Of a DNA stretch of 64,000 bases, positions 35,642 to 45,133 are shown in pieces (position 1 is the first letter of the stretch; the number at the start of each line of letters is the position of its first letter). Made by a program: the position numbers and the translations under genes. Source of the DNA: Miltoncostaea sp963770865 (GTDB lineage: Bacteria > Actinomycetota > Thermoleophilia > Miltoncostaeales > Miltoncostaeaceae); the NCBI GenBank assembly GCA_963770865.1, contig CAVYRD010000002.1, forward strand, positions 124,001 through 188,000. Direction: 5' to 3'. The notes under the pieces were generated by a model. It was not told the DNA's origin and searched no databases. It was given only the letters and a program-made list of their open reading frames with translations.

Positions 35642-36859
35642 ATGAGAAGCTCGTGGATCATGGGAGCCGTGGTGGCGGCGGTCGCCGCGGGAGCGGTGGT
35701 GACGCCCGCCGCGTCGGCGCAGCCGGTCAAGCCGCACCTCGTCCCGCTGCTGCCGACCACGGTGTCGCCCGGCCAGCACGCCCCGGTCTTCGTGGACGCC
35801 CTGGAGCACCCGGGCCACCTCCTCTACCGCTTCGACTCGGTGATCCGCAACGATGGTGGGGCGGTGGACCTGCTCGCCCTGAACCCCTCCAGCGCCCTCC
35901 GCCAGAACGACGTGAAGCAGGTGCTGTGGGACGGCGGCGTGCCGACGGCGCGGTCCGAGGACCCCAACGCCGACCCGAGCGGCGACCCGCGGGCGACGGT
36001 GGAGGACCGCACGGCGGCGGCGCCCGGCGCCACGATCCTCTACGACGCCCAGGGCGGCCACCACCACTACCACTTCCTCCAGGCCGCGCAGTACTCGCTG
36101 CTGGTCCCGCACGAGCCGCCGCGCGGCTCCGGCAAGGTGGTCGGCTTCTGCCTCGTCAACTCGTACGGACCCTTCCAGACCGGCGCGCCCAGCTTCTTCC
36201 CGGAGACCTACACCGGCGGCCTCTCCGACCCGAACCGCACCTGGTGCCAGTACTTCCAGAGCCCGAGCGAGGGCGGCGTCGACCCACCCCTCGTGCGCAT
36301 GGGGCTCTCGCCGGGCTGGGGCGACTACTACGAGTCGCAGGACGCCGGGCAGTGGATCGACGTCACCGGCCTGGCGCCGCGCGTCTACACGCTGACGGAC
36401 ACCGCCAACCCCAACGGGTTCATCGACGTCTCCCTGCCGGTGAACGGCGACGACGTCGTGCGATCGCGGCGCCTCATCCCCGGCGTCGTGGTGCGCGGCC
36501 TGCGCCGGCCGATCGGCGGCGCGGTGAGCCGGATCACGCTCTCGGGGAGGATCATCGGCCCGGCCATCCCGGCGCGCGCCAGCCGCACGGGCCGCTGCTC
36601 CGACGAGACGATCTCCCCGACGACCCCCCTGGCCGCCTGCTACCGGACGGCGCGCGCCAACGGGCCCCTGCGGTTCCGCATCGTGCAGCGGCCGGCCCAC
36701 GGCAGAGTGCGCCTGGAAGCCGGAGGCGGGCTCACGGCAACGGCCGTCTACACGCCGGCCGGCGGGCGGGCGCCGGCCGACAGCTTCACGTACCGGGCCG
36801 TCAACGCGCGGGGGCTGGCAAGCGCGCCCGCGACGGTGAACCTCGTGCGCGGGCGGTAG
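35642..36859 (+). CDS. Secreted lysyl-oxidase-like protein with C-terminal Ig-like domain
   Basis: A 405-residue exported protein with signal peptide (SWIMGAVVAAVAAGAVVTPA, then ASA). The central domain has the copper-binding histidine cluster GGHHHYHFLQAAQYSL (about residue 140) and a conserved cysteine-containing GLSDPNRTWCQYF, as in lysyl oxidase (PF01186-like) proteins. The C-terminal 75 residues (FRIVQRPAHGRVRLEAGGGL, then YTPAGGRAPADSFTYRAVN) form a cadherin/Ig-like repeat. The likely role is oxidation or simple binding at the cell surface; catalytic activity in bacteria is not proven. ATG 35642 follows GAGGGGGAGC. A second lysyl-oxidase-like gene lies at 47.9 kb. Confidence 0.8.
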   Translation: MRSSWIMGAVVAAVAAGAVVTPAASAQPVKPHLVPLLPTTVSPGQHAPVFVDALEHPGHLLYRFDSVIRNDGGAVDLLALNPSSALRQNDVKQVLWDGGVPTARSEDPNADPSGDPRATVEDRTAAAPGATILYDAQGGHHHYHFLQAAQYSLLVPHEPPRGSGKVVGFCLVNSYGPFQTGAPSFFPETYTGGLSDPNRTWCQYFQSPSEGGVDPPLVRMGLSPGWGDYYESQDAGQWIDVTGLAPRVYTLTDTANPNGFIDVSLPVNGDDVVRSRRLIPGVVVRGLRRPIGGAVSRITLSGRIIGPAIPARASRTGRCSDETISPTTPLAACYRTARANGPLRFRIVQRPAHGRVRLEAGGGLTATAVYTPAGGRAPADSFTYRAVNARGLASAPATVNLVRGR

Positions 36860-37058
36860 GGGCGGGCTCGCGGACGAGATCCTCCCCGGCCTCTGACACC
36901 GGAGCGCGTCCGCGGCCTCACGAGCGACGGGCCCCCGACCTCGACGGGCACGCCGTGTGCCCGAGCTCCGCGGGCCGCGAGACAGGTTCTGCTCGTTCGC
37001 GAGGTTGACCGTCCCGCGCGGCGGTGGGAGCCTCGCGCCCAGAAGGAGGCGGCGTTCC

Positions 37059-38825
37059 ATGAGGCGACGGGCCGAGGAAGAGCGGGAGGGCGAGGACCGG
37101 GAGCGGGCCGGGCCGATCCCGGCTCCGGCGCATGATCTCGACGAGGGCCACGAGGCGCCCTCGCTGGAGTCCATGGTGCGCGACCTCCAGGGTCAGGTCG
37201 GCAACCGCGCGCTGGCCCGGCTGCTCGCCCCCGCCCCGGCGTTCTCGCTGGCCGCGTCCGGGGCGAGCCGCGAGGTGCCGCACCGGCGGCGGATGGAGCA
37301 GGCCTTCGGCATGCCGTTCCACGACGTGCGGGTCGCCACCGGGGGCCCGGCGGCGCACCTCGGGCTCGCCGCGCTCGGGGCCCGGGCCGCCACCGGCGGG
37401 AACAGGATCGTGTTCGGGGAGGACAGCCCCTCGCCGGAACTGGTGGCCCACGAGCTCGCCCACGTGGTGCAGCAGCGCCGCGGCGCCTCCGGGGGCGGCG
37501 CCGGCGCGTACGGCGACGCGGAGCGCGCCGCCGACCGCGCCTCGGCGGCCGTGGCGCGCGGAGAGGCCGCGCCGGACGTGGGGCTCGCGCCCGCGGGCCT
37601 CATCCAGCGCGCCCCCGTGAGCACCGTGGGCGGCGACTGGGATACCACGACCTACTCGGCCACCGAGGACGGCACCGGGGGCATCGGGGCGTCGATCTCG
37701 CTCAAGTTCACCCCGACGGGCCTGGTCGAGGCCAATGCCATCGGCCTCACCCAGTCGGTGAAGACGCTGAAGTCCACCACGGCGGGCGGCGCCGTGGACA
37801 CGCCGAGCACCCCGAGCCCGCGAAAGAGCGGCATCTCCCTCACGACGGGTGACAAGGGCCGGGCCATCGACCAGGGCGACCCGGGCGACGCCGACACCCT
37901 GCCCAACACCAACCCCCTGTACCCGGTCGAGAACACGCCCGGCAACGTCTCCGCCTCGCTCACGGACGTGCCGGCCACGCCGGGCTTCGGCAGCCATGCC
38001 TCGCGCGTGAAGAAGATGGACGGCAGCTACGCCGTGACGCCCGGCGTGCTCTCGGACGGCCCTTCCCGCCAGATCGAGTTCCCGGGGCAGGAGTGGCGCC
38101 AGACCTTCGAGGTCACCGCTCTCGCCCTCGACGGGGCGCTCGCCAACATGTACCTGGGCTCGGTCGAGTGGGGCTGGCGGTGCAACGACAAGGGCAAGGT
38201 CACGCTCGACCCCGACCCGATCCGGGTGGTGCGCGAGGGGCCGCCGACGGCCGAGTTCATGGAGGCGGCGAAGGTGTGGAACGCCGCGAGCTTCACCGAT
38301 CCCTCCGACGGCACGGCGTACGCCACGGTGGACCTGCCGGTCACGGCCGTCGACCCCGGCTCGCTGAGCACCAAGGACCTGGTGGACCTGCTCGCCAAGA
38401 CCCGCGGCGAGGTGAAGGCCATGCCCGGGGGCGCCGCCACGGCGCGCAAGTACGTCGAGCAGGTCGCCCTCGAGCGCGAGCTGGCCAAGCGCAACGTGAA
38501 GGTCCATGTGCGGGTCAACGAGACCGAGGACTGGATCGGCTCGGACAACGTCTACGTGAGGGCGACCGGCATCACCTCCAAGAGGACCCCCGAGCGCAAG
38601 CTGAACAACGGGCAGTCGGCGGACTTCCTCATCCCGGTCGGGGACCTCCTCCCCTCGATGCTGCCCCTCGTGATGCCCATCCGCATCGAGGTCTTCGACG
38701 CGGACTGGCCTGACGCGGACGACCTGATCGTCGACATGTCCTGGGCCACGCCGTACGCGTCCCTGCGCAACACGGCCTCGATGGACGACGCCGACTACGA
38801 CGTCGAGGTCACGTGGGAGAAGTGA
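37059..38825 (+). CDS. eCIS-core DUF4157 protein with large C-terminal region of unknown function
   Basis: A 588-residue protein. After an acidic, charged start, residues 75-150 form the DUF4157 (eCIS core) domain: MEQAFGMPFHDVRVATGG, GNRIVFGEDSPSPELVAHEL and AHVVQQRRG, where HELAH is the metallopeptidase-like signature. Residues 190-588 are unrelated to anything I know and contain long Ser/Thr/Asp-rich stretches and a late beta-rich part (IRIEVFDADWPDADDLIVD, a C2-like feel). DUF4157 proteins often accompany extracellular contractile injection systems or toxins, but no sheath, tube or baseplate gene is in this window. AGAAGGAGG precedes the ATG. Confidence 0.75.
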   Translation: MRRRAEEEREGEDRERAGPIPAPAHDLDEGHEAPSLESMVRDLQGQVGNRALARLLAPAPAFSLAASGASREVPHRRRMEQAFGMPFHDVRVATGGPAAHLGLAALGARAATGGNRIVFGEDSPSPELVAHELAHVVQQRRGASGGGAGAYGDAERAADRASAAVARGEAAPDVGLAPAGLIQRAPVSTVGGDWDTTTYSATEDGTGGIGASISLKFTPTGLVEANAIGLTQSVKTLKSTTAGGAVDTPSTPSPRKSGISLTTGDKGRAIDQGDPGDADTLPNTNPLYPVENTPGNVSASLTDVPATPGFGSHASRVKKMDGSYAVTPGVLSDGPSRQIEFPGQEWRQTFEVTALALDGALANMYLGSVEWGWRCNDKGKVTLDPDPIRVVREGPPTAEFMEAAKVWNAASFTDPSDGTAYATVDLPVTAVDPGSLSTKDLVDLLAKTRGEVKAMPGGAATARKYVEQVALERELAKRNVKVHVRVNETEDWIGSDNVYVRATGITSKRTPERKLNNGQSADFLIPVGDLLPSMLPLVMPIRIEVFDADWPDADDLIVDMSWATPYASLRNTASMDDADYDVEVTWEK

Positions 38826-39265
38826 GCGCGACGGCCCCGGGCGACGTCCGCTGGGGCGCGCCGGCGGACGGCCTGCGCCTCGGGATCGCCGCCGGATCGC
38901 CGACCGTCGCGCTGCACCTGGAGAACGTCGGCGAGACCCCGCTCGAGGTGATGAGCCACGTGCTGGCGGGGGAGGTCCACCTCGACTGGTACCGGCTGAC
39001 CGTCGTGACGCGGGACGGCGAGCGGCGCGAGATCGTCCTCCGCGACGCCCGGGACCGGTCGGCGCCGATCCGCGTCGGACTGGCGCCGGGTGAGTCCCTC
39101 CACCACGAGGTGGACGTGGCCGCGTGGGCCGCCCGGGGCGTCAACGGCGGCCGCCCGCTGCCGGCGGGCGCGGCGCAGGTGGCGGCCGAGTACCGCGTGG
39201 ATCCCGGGCTTGGCGCCTGGACGGGGAGGCTGGAGGCCGGGCCGGTCGCGCTCACGGTGCCGTGA
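38822..39265 (+). CDS. Hypothetical protein coupled to the DUF4157 gene
   Basis: A 147-residue protein, predicted mainly beta, without a signal peptide or membrane segment. It has a sandwich-like pattern (SPTVALHLENVGETPLEVMSH, EVHLDWYRLTVVTRDGERR, SAPIRVGLAPGESLHHEVDV), similar in style to beta-sandwich chaperone or accessory domains. The GTG overlaps the DUF4157 stop (GTGA), so it is very likely a partner. Function unknown. Confidence 0.65.
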   Translation: MSATAPGDVRWGAPADGLRLGIAAGSPTVALHLENVGETPLEVMSHVLAGEVHLDWYRLTVVTRDGERREIVLRDARDRSAPIRVGLAPGESLHHEVDVAAWAARGVNGGRPLPAGAAQVAAEYRVDPGLGAWTGRLEAGPVALTVP

Positions 39266-39311
39266 GCACTGCAGGCGCATCCGGCCGAGCAGGCTCGACC
39301 GCTCCGCCGAG

Positions 39312-41291
39312 TCAGCAGGACGGCAGCGACAGCAGGTTGTTCGTCACCGCGTCGTCGGCCTCCGTCTTGATGAAGTACTGGGTCGTCCCCAGCGGGCCGG
39401 GAGCGCCCTGCATCTGCCCGACCACCACGGCGGCCACGTCCCCGTTGGAGGCCACGACGTAGTACTGGTCACCGGCGCCGATCCCCGCGATGCACTCCTG
39501 GACGGAGATGTTGAAGGGCGCCCCCTCGGTGTGGTCGAGCCCGCCCACGCGGTCGATCCGGCCCGCCTTGAGCACGATGCAGCGGATCTCCAACCACTTC
39601 GCCCCCACGAAGTCGAGGATCTCCCCCGCGAACCACTGCGGGCGTTCGATGTGGATCGAGTGGCCCGTGTCGCGCACCAGCAGCAGGCGACCCGGGGTCC
39701 TCGTCATCGCCCTGCCGAGCGCCTCGGTGGACTTGTAGATCATCGTGCCCGAGGAGTTGTCCATCCAGCCGGCCGCGAGCAGCGTCGGCACCGTGTTCTT
39801 CGTGTAGCGCACCGGTGTCAACCCGTCGCCGTACACCTCGTTCTCGACGTGGCTGTAGATCAGCTGCTCGCAGGCGACCCGCCAATGCCACTGGCGGTAG
39901 AACGCGTTGTAGATCTCGCGCCGGGCGAGGCGCGAGACCGCGAGGTGCAGCTCGGTCGTCGGAAAGCCCCTGCGGTACCAGTACACCGTCTGTCGCTTGA
40001 TGACTCCGGGAAGGGGGTCGCCCCGGTCATAGACCTCGTTGAAGTACCGCCATCGCGACCCGTCCGTCTCCTGCTCGTTGTAGTTGTCGCGGGCGACCCT
40101 CGGACCCTCGCGGTTGGGGTTGTGCTTCACCATCGCCTTCCACACGGAGGCCGGACTCCACGCGACGATGGCGCGCGTCAGCCAGGGTGGCGCGTTCTTC
40201 CGCCGTCCCAGGCGCAGGCCGAGGTTGCCTCCCAGGCTGCCCCCGAACACCCCCGCGATGCGATCCTTGATGGAGGGCCTGCCGTTGATGACCGCGGCGT
40301 TGTCGACGCTGTCCACGAAGGCGACGACGAAGTCCTCGATGAAATCCAGGATCGGGGTCGCGATGGGGGTGTTGTCCGAAGGGAGGAAGGGGAACGTCGT
40401 CGCGCCCGCCAGCGCGATCCGGGTGTGATCGAAGGTCTCGGAGTAGCCGTTGTTGGGCAGGTCGAACGCGATGACGGCGTACCGCTTCCCCCGCCGCAGC
40501 CCCTGCTCGAGCAGGTGCGGGACGATGTCGAGCGCCTCCTCCGCCCCGGAGCTGTGGCCGTGGAGGAAGAGCAGCACGTCGTGATCCGCCGGGATGTCGG
40601 GGACCAGGTCGTCCGGAGGCTTCCGCGCCGACACGGGCTCTGGATCGCGGGGCGCGCCCACGGCGCACGCGACGAAGAAGCGGGTCGAAAGGGAGAGAGG
40701 GGCACGTCCCGGGATCGGCACCGTCACCGTGACCTCGTGCTGCTCGTAGGGCGGGGCCGGCATGTTGACCGGGCGATGGGGCGTGTCGTCCTCGCCGGAG
40801 ACCGCGATCCATCCGAGGCGGCCGCGCAGCGTGGCCCGGTGCTCGACCGGCCCGCGGAGCGCCCACGCGACCGCGTAGGCGCGATCCAGGGCCCGCCTCA
40901 TGGCCCTCGCGATCTCAGCGTCCGTCGCGCGGGGAGGGTCAACCCGCGCCTCGATCCGGAGACGGGTCGTGCCCTCGAGGGACAGCGGGCTCACGCCGTT
41001 CCTGAACCTGCGGTACGTCTCGCGGCCGGTCACCGCGAGGTCGGCGAGCGCGGTGCCGAGGGCGGCTGTGGCATCGGCCTGCTGCTCGTCGCGCGGTCTT
41101 TGGCGGTCCGACCTGAAGAACTCGGTCGCCGCCCACGCCAGGATGAGCACGGGGTTCCGGCTCCGCGCCGCAGCCCGCAGCATGGGGATCAGCCGGTCGT
41201 CGTTCCCGGCGTCCACGAACTCGGCGGGCGCCCGGATGATGCCGGGGTCGAGCGGCTCGTCCCAGGGTGCAACAGGAGGGTCGACTCGCAT
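39312..41291 (-). CDS. Large alpha/beta-hydrolase (esterase or lipase-like)
   Basis: A 659-residue protein without an obvious signal peptide. An N-terminal 230 residues of unknown type precede the hydrolase core: DVLLFLHGHSSGAEEALDI (oxyanion loop HGHSSG), VIAFDLPNNGYSET, the nucleophile elbow VFGGSLGGNLGLRLG, VAWSPASVWKAMVKHN, and LLLVRDTGHSIHIERPQWFA with the catalytic histidine. The C-terminal 100 residues form another beta-rich region. ATG 41291 is chosen. It faces the DUF4157 pair and may act on the same target, but that is only proximity. Confidence 0.8.
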   Translation of the reverse strand: MRVDPPVAPWDEPLDPGIIRAPAEFVDAGNDDRLIPMLRAAARSRNPVLILAWAATEFFRSDRQRPRDEQQADATAALGTALADLAVTGRETYRRFRNGVSPLSLEGTTRLRIEARVDPPRATDAEIARAMRRALDRAYAVAWALRGPVEHRATLRGRLGWIAVSGEDDTPHRPVNMPAPPYEQHEVTVTVPIPGRAPLSLSTRFFVACAVGAPRDPEPVSARKPPDDLVPDIPADHDVLLFLHGHSSGAEEALDIVPHLLEQGLRRGKRYAVIAFDLPNNGYSETFDHTRIALAGATTFPFLPSDNTPIATPILDFIEDFVVAFVDSVDNAAVINGRPSIKDRIAGVFGGSLGGNLGLRLGRRKNAPPWLTRAIVAWSPASVWKAMVKHNPNREGPRVARDNYNEQETDGSRWRYFNEVYDRGDPLPGVIKRQTVYWYRRGFPTTELHLAVSRLARREIYNAFYRQWHWRVACEQLIYSHVENEVYGDGLTPVRYTKNTVPTLLAAGWMDNSSGTMIYKSTEALGRAMTRTPGRLLLVRDTGHSIHIERPQWFAGEILDFVGAKWLEIRCIVLKAGRIDRVGGLDHTEGAPFNISVQECIAGIGAGDQYYVVASNGDVAAVVVGQMQGAPGPLGTTQYFIKTEADDAVTNNLLSLPSC

Positions 41292-41385
41292 CGAGATCGC
41301 TCCGTCGGGGTGCCGTGGGGCGAGCGTACCTCGACCCACCCCGTGCGGTCTCCTGCTCTTGCCGTGACGAGATCAGCGGGCACCG

Positions 41386-42975
41386 TCAGGCCGAGGCGGC
41401 AGCCTCCGCATGCGCCGGCCGAGTGGCGAGGGCGCCCGCCGTCACGATCGACAGGGTGGCGGCGACCGCCAGCACGACGAAGCCGGCCGTGAACGCGCTG
41501 GACCCGGCCACGGCGGCGGCGAGGCCCGCCGCGGCGATCGCGCCGGTGTAGCGCACGGTCATGAACACGCCGCTCGCGACCCCCACCATCCCGCCGGGCG
41601 CAGACTCGACCGCGGTCGTCTGGAGCGACGCCGCGGCGAAGCCGACCCCGACCCCGGCCAGCGCCACGAACGTCGCCGTGCCCGCCACCCCGGCCGGACG
41701 CGTGACCAGCACCAGTCCGACCGTCGCGACGGCGGCGATCGCCCCGCCGATCAGGACCGGGGCCCTCCGCCCGAGGATGTCGCTCAGGTGGCCGCCGACC
41801 GGTGAGACCATCATCATCGCGCCGGTCATCGCCCCGATCAGCAGGCCGGCGCCGGAGGAGCCCAGGCCCAGCTCGCGCTCGGCGAGGATCGGGACGATCA
41901 GCAGCAGCGAGTACAGGACCAGGTTGTGAAGGAAGACGGTCGCCGTCGCCGCCACGTACGGCCGGTGGCCGAACAGCGACAGCGCGACGAACGGTTCGCG
42001 GGCCCGGCGCTCGATCCAGACGAACACAGCCAGGAGGAGCACCGCCGCCACGACCGCCGACAGCCAGCGCGCCACTCCCTCCGTCGCGAGGAACAGCGCC
42101 GCGACGATCGCCGCCATGAACGCCGTGAACGCCGCAGCCCCGGGAAGGTCGAAGTGCATCCTGCCGACCGGCAGCGGATGGTCGTGGGGCAGCGCGCGCA
42201 GGGCGAGCGCGAGGGCGACCGCGCCGGCGGGGAGGTTCACGAGGAAGATCGCATGCCAGCCGAACGCCGCCACCAGGATGCCGCCGAGCACCGGGCCGAC
42301 CGCGGCGGCGAAGCCCATCACGGTGCCGAACCAGCCGAACATCCGGCCGCGGCGGTCGGGCGGGACGATCTCCCGGAGCAGCGCCGCCGCGCTTGGCAGC
42401 ATCAGCCCGCCGAACAGCGCCTGCGCCATGCGCAGGACGACGAGGACCGCGAACCACGGGGCGAACGTGGCGAGCGTCGAGACGGCGATGAACGCGGCGA
42501 GTCCGGCGAGGAACGCGCGACGGTGCCCGAGGGCGTCGCCGATGCGTCCGCCGACCGGCTGGACGAGGGCCATCACGACGAGGTAGCCGCTCACGAGCCA
42601 CGTGACGGCGCTGACGCTCACGTCGAGGTCGCTCTCGATGTCGAGCAACGCGACCGCGATCATCGTCGAGTTCAGGGGGACGAGCGCGGCGGCCGTGCAC
42701 AGGCCGGCCGCCACGCCACCGACGCGTCCAGGTGCCGGCTCGGTCGCTCGGGCTGTGGCGGCGTCAGCCGATGAGCACGACTCCGGCCTCGCGCCGAGCG
42801 TGATCCGCCGGCCGTCCTGGATGATCCGCGGGGCGATCCCGGGCGAAGACCGGGGTCCACGGAGGAGGCCGGCGCGCGCGATGACGGCGAAGCCGAGTGC
42901 CTTCCCGATGAGGTCCAGGTCGGCGGCACCGACTGCCGCCAGCGGGACCACCGTGCGGGTCGGGTCGTCGCTCAT
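41386..42975 (-). CDS. DHA2-type MFS transporter with an unusual N-terminal extension
   Basis: A 529-residue exporter. The membrane part begins at about residue 90 (VAAGLCTAAALVPLNSTMIAVA) and shows the DHA2 motif C-like segments GGRIGDALGHRRAFLAG, RMAQALFGGLMLPSAAALL, GFAAAVGPVLGGILVAAFGWH and IFLVNLPAG. Around 14 helices are expected. The first 85 residues (GAADLDLIGKALGFAVIARA, then APRIIQDGRRITLGARPES) are not membrane and look unlike an MFS N-terminus. They are either a distinct fused fragment or non-coding, in which case the start would be internal. ATG 42975 is therefore provisional. Confidence 0.8.
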   Translation of the reverse strand: MSDDPTRTVVPLAAVGAADLDLIGKALGFAVIARAGLLRGPRSSPGIAPRIIQDGRRITLGARPESCSSADAATARATEPAPGRVGGVAAGLCTAAALVPLNSTMIAVALLDIESDLDVSVSAVTWLVSGYLVVMALVQPVGGRIGDALGHRRAFLAGLAAFIAVSTLATFAPWFAVLVVLRMAQALFGGLMLPSAAALLREIVPPDRRGRMFGWFGTVMGFAAAVGPVLGGILVAAFGWHAIFLVNLPAGAVALALALRALPHDHPLPVGRMHFDLPGAAAFTAFMAAIVAALFLATEGVARWLSAVVAAVLLLAVFVWIERRAREPFVALSLFGHRPYVAATATVFLHNLVLYSLLLIVPILAERELGLGSSGAGLLIGAMTGAMMMVSPVGGHLSDILGRRAPVLIGGAIAAVATVGLVLVTRPAGVAGTATFVALAGVGVGFAAASLQTTAVESAPGGMVGVASGVFMTVRYTGAIAAAGLAAAVAGSSAFTAGFVVLAVAATLSIVTAGALATRPAHAEAAASA

Positions 42976-43086
42976 CGGGGCGAACGTAACAAGCTGGAGA
43001 GCCCGAGGATAGGTGCCCGGTCGCGGTGGCCTGGGCGCACCGCGGTGCGGGTCCGGCACGCTCACGATGAGCCCCTGGCCTCGGTA

Positions 43087-44349
43087 CTAACCGGCAGCCG
43101 CCCTGAGCGCCAGGAGGTTCGCGGCGACCCCCTCCCAGCTCCACAGGCGCACCGCGGCGCGTCGCGCGGCCGCCCCGAGCTTCGCGCGCTCGGCGGGAGG
43201 GAGGGCCAGGATGGTCCGCAGCTTGGCCGCCAGGTCATCGACGTCGCCGGGGGCGAACGCCGCCAGGTGGCGGTGCTCGGGCGGGTACTCGGCCGCGAGG
43301 CCCAGGGCCACCTCCGCGAGGCCCGAGTGCCCGGCCACCAGCGGCGGCGATCCGCAGGAGGCCGCCTCGGCGGCGACCATGCCGAATGCCTCCGGGAAGA
43401 CCGACGGCGTCACGCTGACGTCGGCCAGCGGCCACAGGTGGGCGAGGTGGCGGTGCTCGAGGGCGCCGGTGAAGAGGACGCGCGCGCCGGCCCGCTCCTC
43501 CAGGCCGGCCCGCTCGGGGCCGAACCCCACGATCACCGCCCGGGCATCGAGGCGGCCGAGGGCCTCCAGCAGCAGGTGGACGCCCTTCTCGCGGCTGAGC
43601 TTCCCGACGTAGAGGACCGTGGGGGCCTCGTCGGCCAGGAAGTCGGCGAGGCGCTCCGCATTGCCCTCGTCGGGCGCGCGCTCGTCGCGCGCCGAGGGAG
43701 GGTTCGGCGGATCGAGACGGGACTCGGCGATCAGCCTCGCCAGGGCCTGCTCGCGGGGCTCGGGCCGCAGCTCGTCGACATCCACCCCCGGCGGCACCAC
43801 CCGCACCCGCTGCCCGTAGGACCCCGGCCCGACCACCTCGCGGAGCACCCCGCGCACGTGTTCGGAGCCGGCGACGACGGCGGCGGCCGAGGCGAGTGTC
43901 TCGCGCGCCCACCGGCAGAGGTCGGGATCGCCGCGCATGGCGTACTCGAGCTCTGAACCGTGCGCCTTCACGACGAACGGCGCGCCCGCTGCCGCCCCCA
44001 CGGGAGCGCCGAGCAGCACGTGGTTCACGAGCACCAGATCCGCGGGCAGCTCGGCGCGTATCGCGGCGGCGTTGGCCTCGACGATCCGGTCGAGCTCGGC
44101 GCGTGGCATCTCGCCGAGAAGGCACGCCTCGACGCCCTCGTAGGAGTCGAGGACGAACACCGGCAGCCGCGGCCCGATCGGGGGCCGCACCACCCGCGCG
44201 CCCAGCAGGTCGTGATCCTCGGGGCGCGGGTCCTGACAGATGACGATCACCTCGTGTCCCAGCCGGCGCCACGCCCGCGCGAGCGAGCGCGTGTAGACGT
44301 TCGAGCCGGTTCCGCCCAGGAGGTAGCCGTGCCAGATGATGATGCGCAC
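43087..44349 (-). CDS. GT4-type glycosyltransferase
   Basis: A 420-residue GT-B fold enzyme. The N-terminal acceptor domain has WHGYLLGGTGSNVYTRSLARA (glycine-rich loop) and LVNHVLLGAPV. The donor domain has VLYVGKLSREKGVHLLLEAL, VIVGFGPERAGLEE and SVFPEAFGMVAAEAASCGSP (the EAFGMVxxEA signature of GT4). It transfers a sugar from a nucleotide donor, probably retaining configuration, with unknown acceptor. GTG 44349 begins VRIIIWHG; the earlier frame is filler. It is a lone gene without other polysaccharide genes. Confidence 0.88.
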   Translation of the reverse strand: MRIIIWHGYLLGGTGSNVYTRSLARAWRRLGHEVIVICQDPRPEDHDLLGARVVRPPIGPRLPVFVLDSYEGVEACLLGEMPRAELDRIVEANAAAIRAELPADLVLVNHVLLGAPVGAAAGAPFVVKAHGSELEYAMRGDPDLCRWARETLASAAAVVAGSEHVRGVLREVVGPGSYGQRVRVVPPGVDVDELRPEPREQALARLIAESRLDPPNPPSARDERAPDEGNAERLADFLADEAPTVLYVGKLSREKGVHLLLEALGRLDARAVIVGFGPERAGLEERAGARVLFTGALEHRHLAHLWPLADVSVTPSVFPEAFGMVAAEAASCGSPPLVAGHSGLAEVALGLAAEYPPEHRHLAAFAPGDVDDLAAKLRTILALPPAERAKLGAAARRAAVRLWSWEGVAANLLALRAAAG

Positions 44350-44532
44350 CGGCCCATCCTGCACGGGCGCGGGGAGCGGCGCAGGCGTTGTTGCACCACC
44401 GGGGCCTCTGGCGCGGCTCCATCCGGGGCCTCGTGTCACCCGCGCGGCGTTCGCCGGACTGCGACTGCCGTACGGGCGGCCGAGCGGCGGCCGACGGAGT
44501 GGCTGCTCTGCCGCCGCCCGGATGAGATCGCC

Positions 44533-44757
44533 CTACGCGGCGATCAGGCCCCGAACGTCATCGGGGCTCAAGCCGTGGCCGCCGACTCCCCACATGCCGT
44601 CCTTGACCTCCTCGAGGATCACCCACACGTACGGACGGAAGGCCTCGTTCCCCTGACCCTCCACTTCCACAAGGGCGTCGGTCACCTTCTCGATGAGCTG
44701 CTTCTTACCGGCGTCGTCGAGAACCCCTTCAACGACGCGGACGATGGCCATTGGCAT
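44533..44757 (-). CDS. 4-oxalocrotonate tautomerase-family protein
   Basis: A 74-residue protein starting MPMAIVRVVEGVLDDAGKKQ, so a free Pro-1 general base results after Met removal, as in 4-OT tautomerases. The length is slightly above the usual 60-70. The C-terminal half (RPYVWVILEEVKDGMWGVGG) carries the expected arginine. It should catalyse keto-enol tautomerisation of a small acid. A few dozen bases separate it from the downstream-of-promoter DUF3237 gene on the same strand. Substrate unknown. Confidence 0.87.
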   Translation of the reverse strand: MPMAIVRVVEGVLDDAGKKQLIEKVTDALVEVEGQGNEAFRPYVWVILEEVKDGMWGVGGHGLSPDDVRGLIAA

Positions 44758-44812
44758 GGTTCCTCCTGTGTTCGGCGGGGCAGCGACCCTCTCGCGACAG
44801 CGAGGAAGGGCC

Positions 44813-45133
44813 CTAGCGGACCTCATACGTCTTGTAGGTGATCTGCAGGGTCTCCGGATCGAGGTGGCCCTTCTGCACGGCTTGGATGGAGTTGAGCCAG
44901 AGGTAGCGCTCGTCGCCTGTCTCGAAGCGGGGTGCCGCGTACACCGAGCCGGGTGCGCTCAATCCGCCGCAGACGTCGCAGCGACCGTGGTACTGGACGT
45001 AGACGAGTGCACCGTCGTCGGTCTCGAGCGTGAAGCGCACGTCCAGTCCGAAGACTCCACCCGGCCCTGCCAGGCCCCAGTCCGCGCCGGAGGCTCCGCG
45101 GCCGCGGGGCCTCGCGGTCGGAGGCTCGGCCAT
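44813..45133 (-). CDS. DUF3237 protein, apparently truncated at the N-terminus
   Basis: A 106-residue protein with the conserved second half of DUF3237 (DVRFTLETDDGALVYVQYHG, FETGDERYLWLNSIQAVQKG, LQITYKTYEV). The family is normally about 150 residues with an additional 40-50-residue beta region first. Here a low-complexity stretch (AEPPTARPRGRGASG) replaces it, and upstream sequence in all frames lacks the missing part. It may be a remnant. The same strand carries the tautomerase gene downstream. Confidence 0.65.
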   Translation of the reverse strand: MAEPPTARPRGRGASGADWGLAGPGGVFGLDVRFTLETDDGALVYVQYHGRCDVCGGLSAPGSVYAAPRFETGDERYLWLNSIQAVQKGHLDPETLQITYKTYEVR

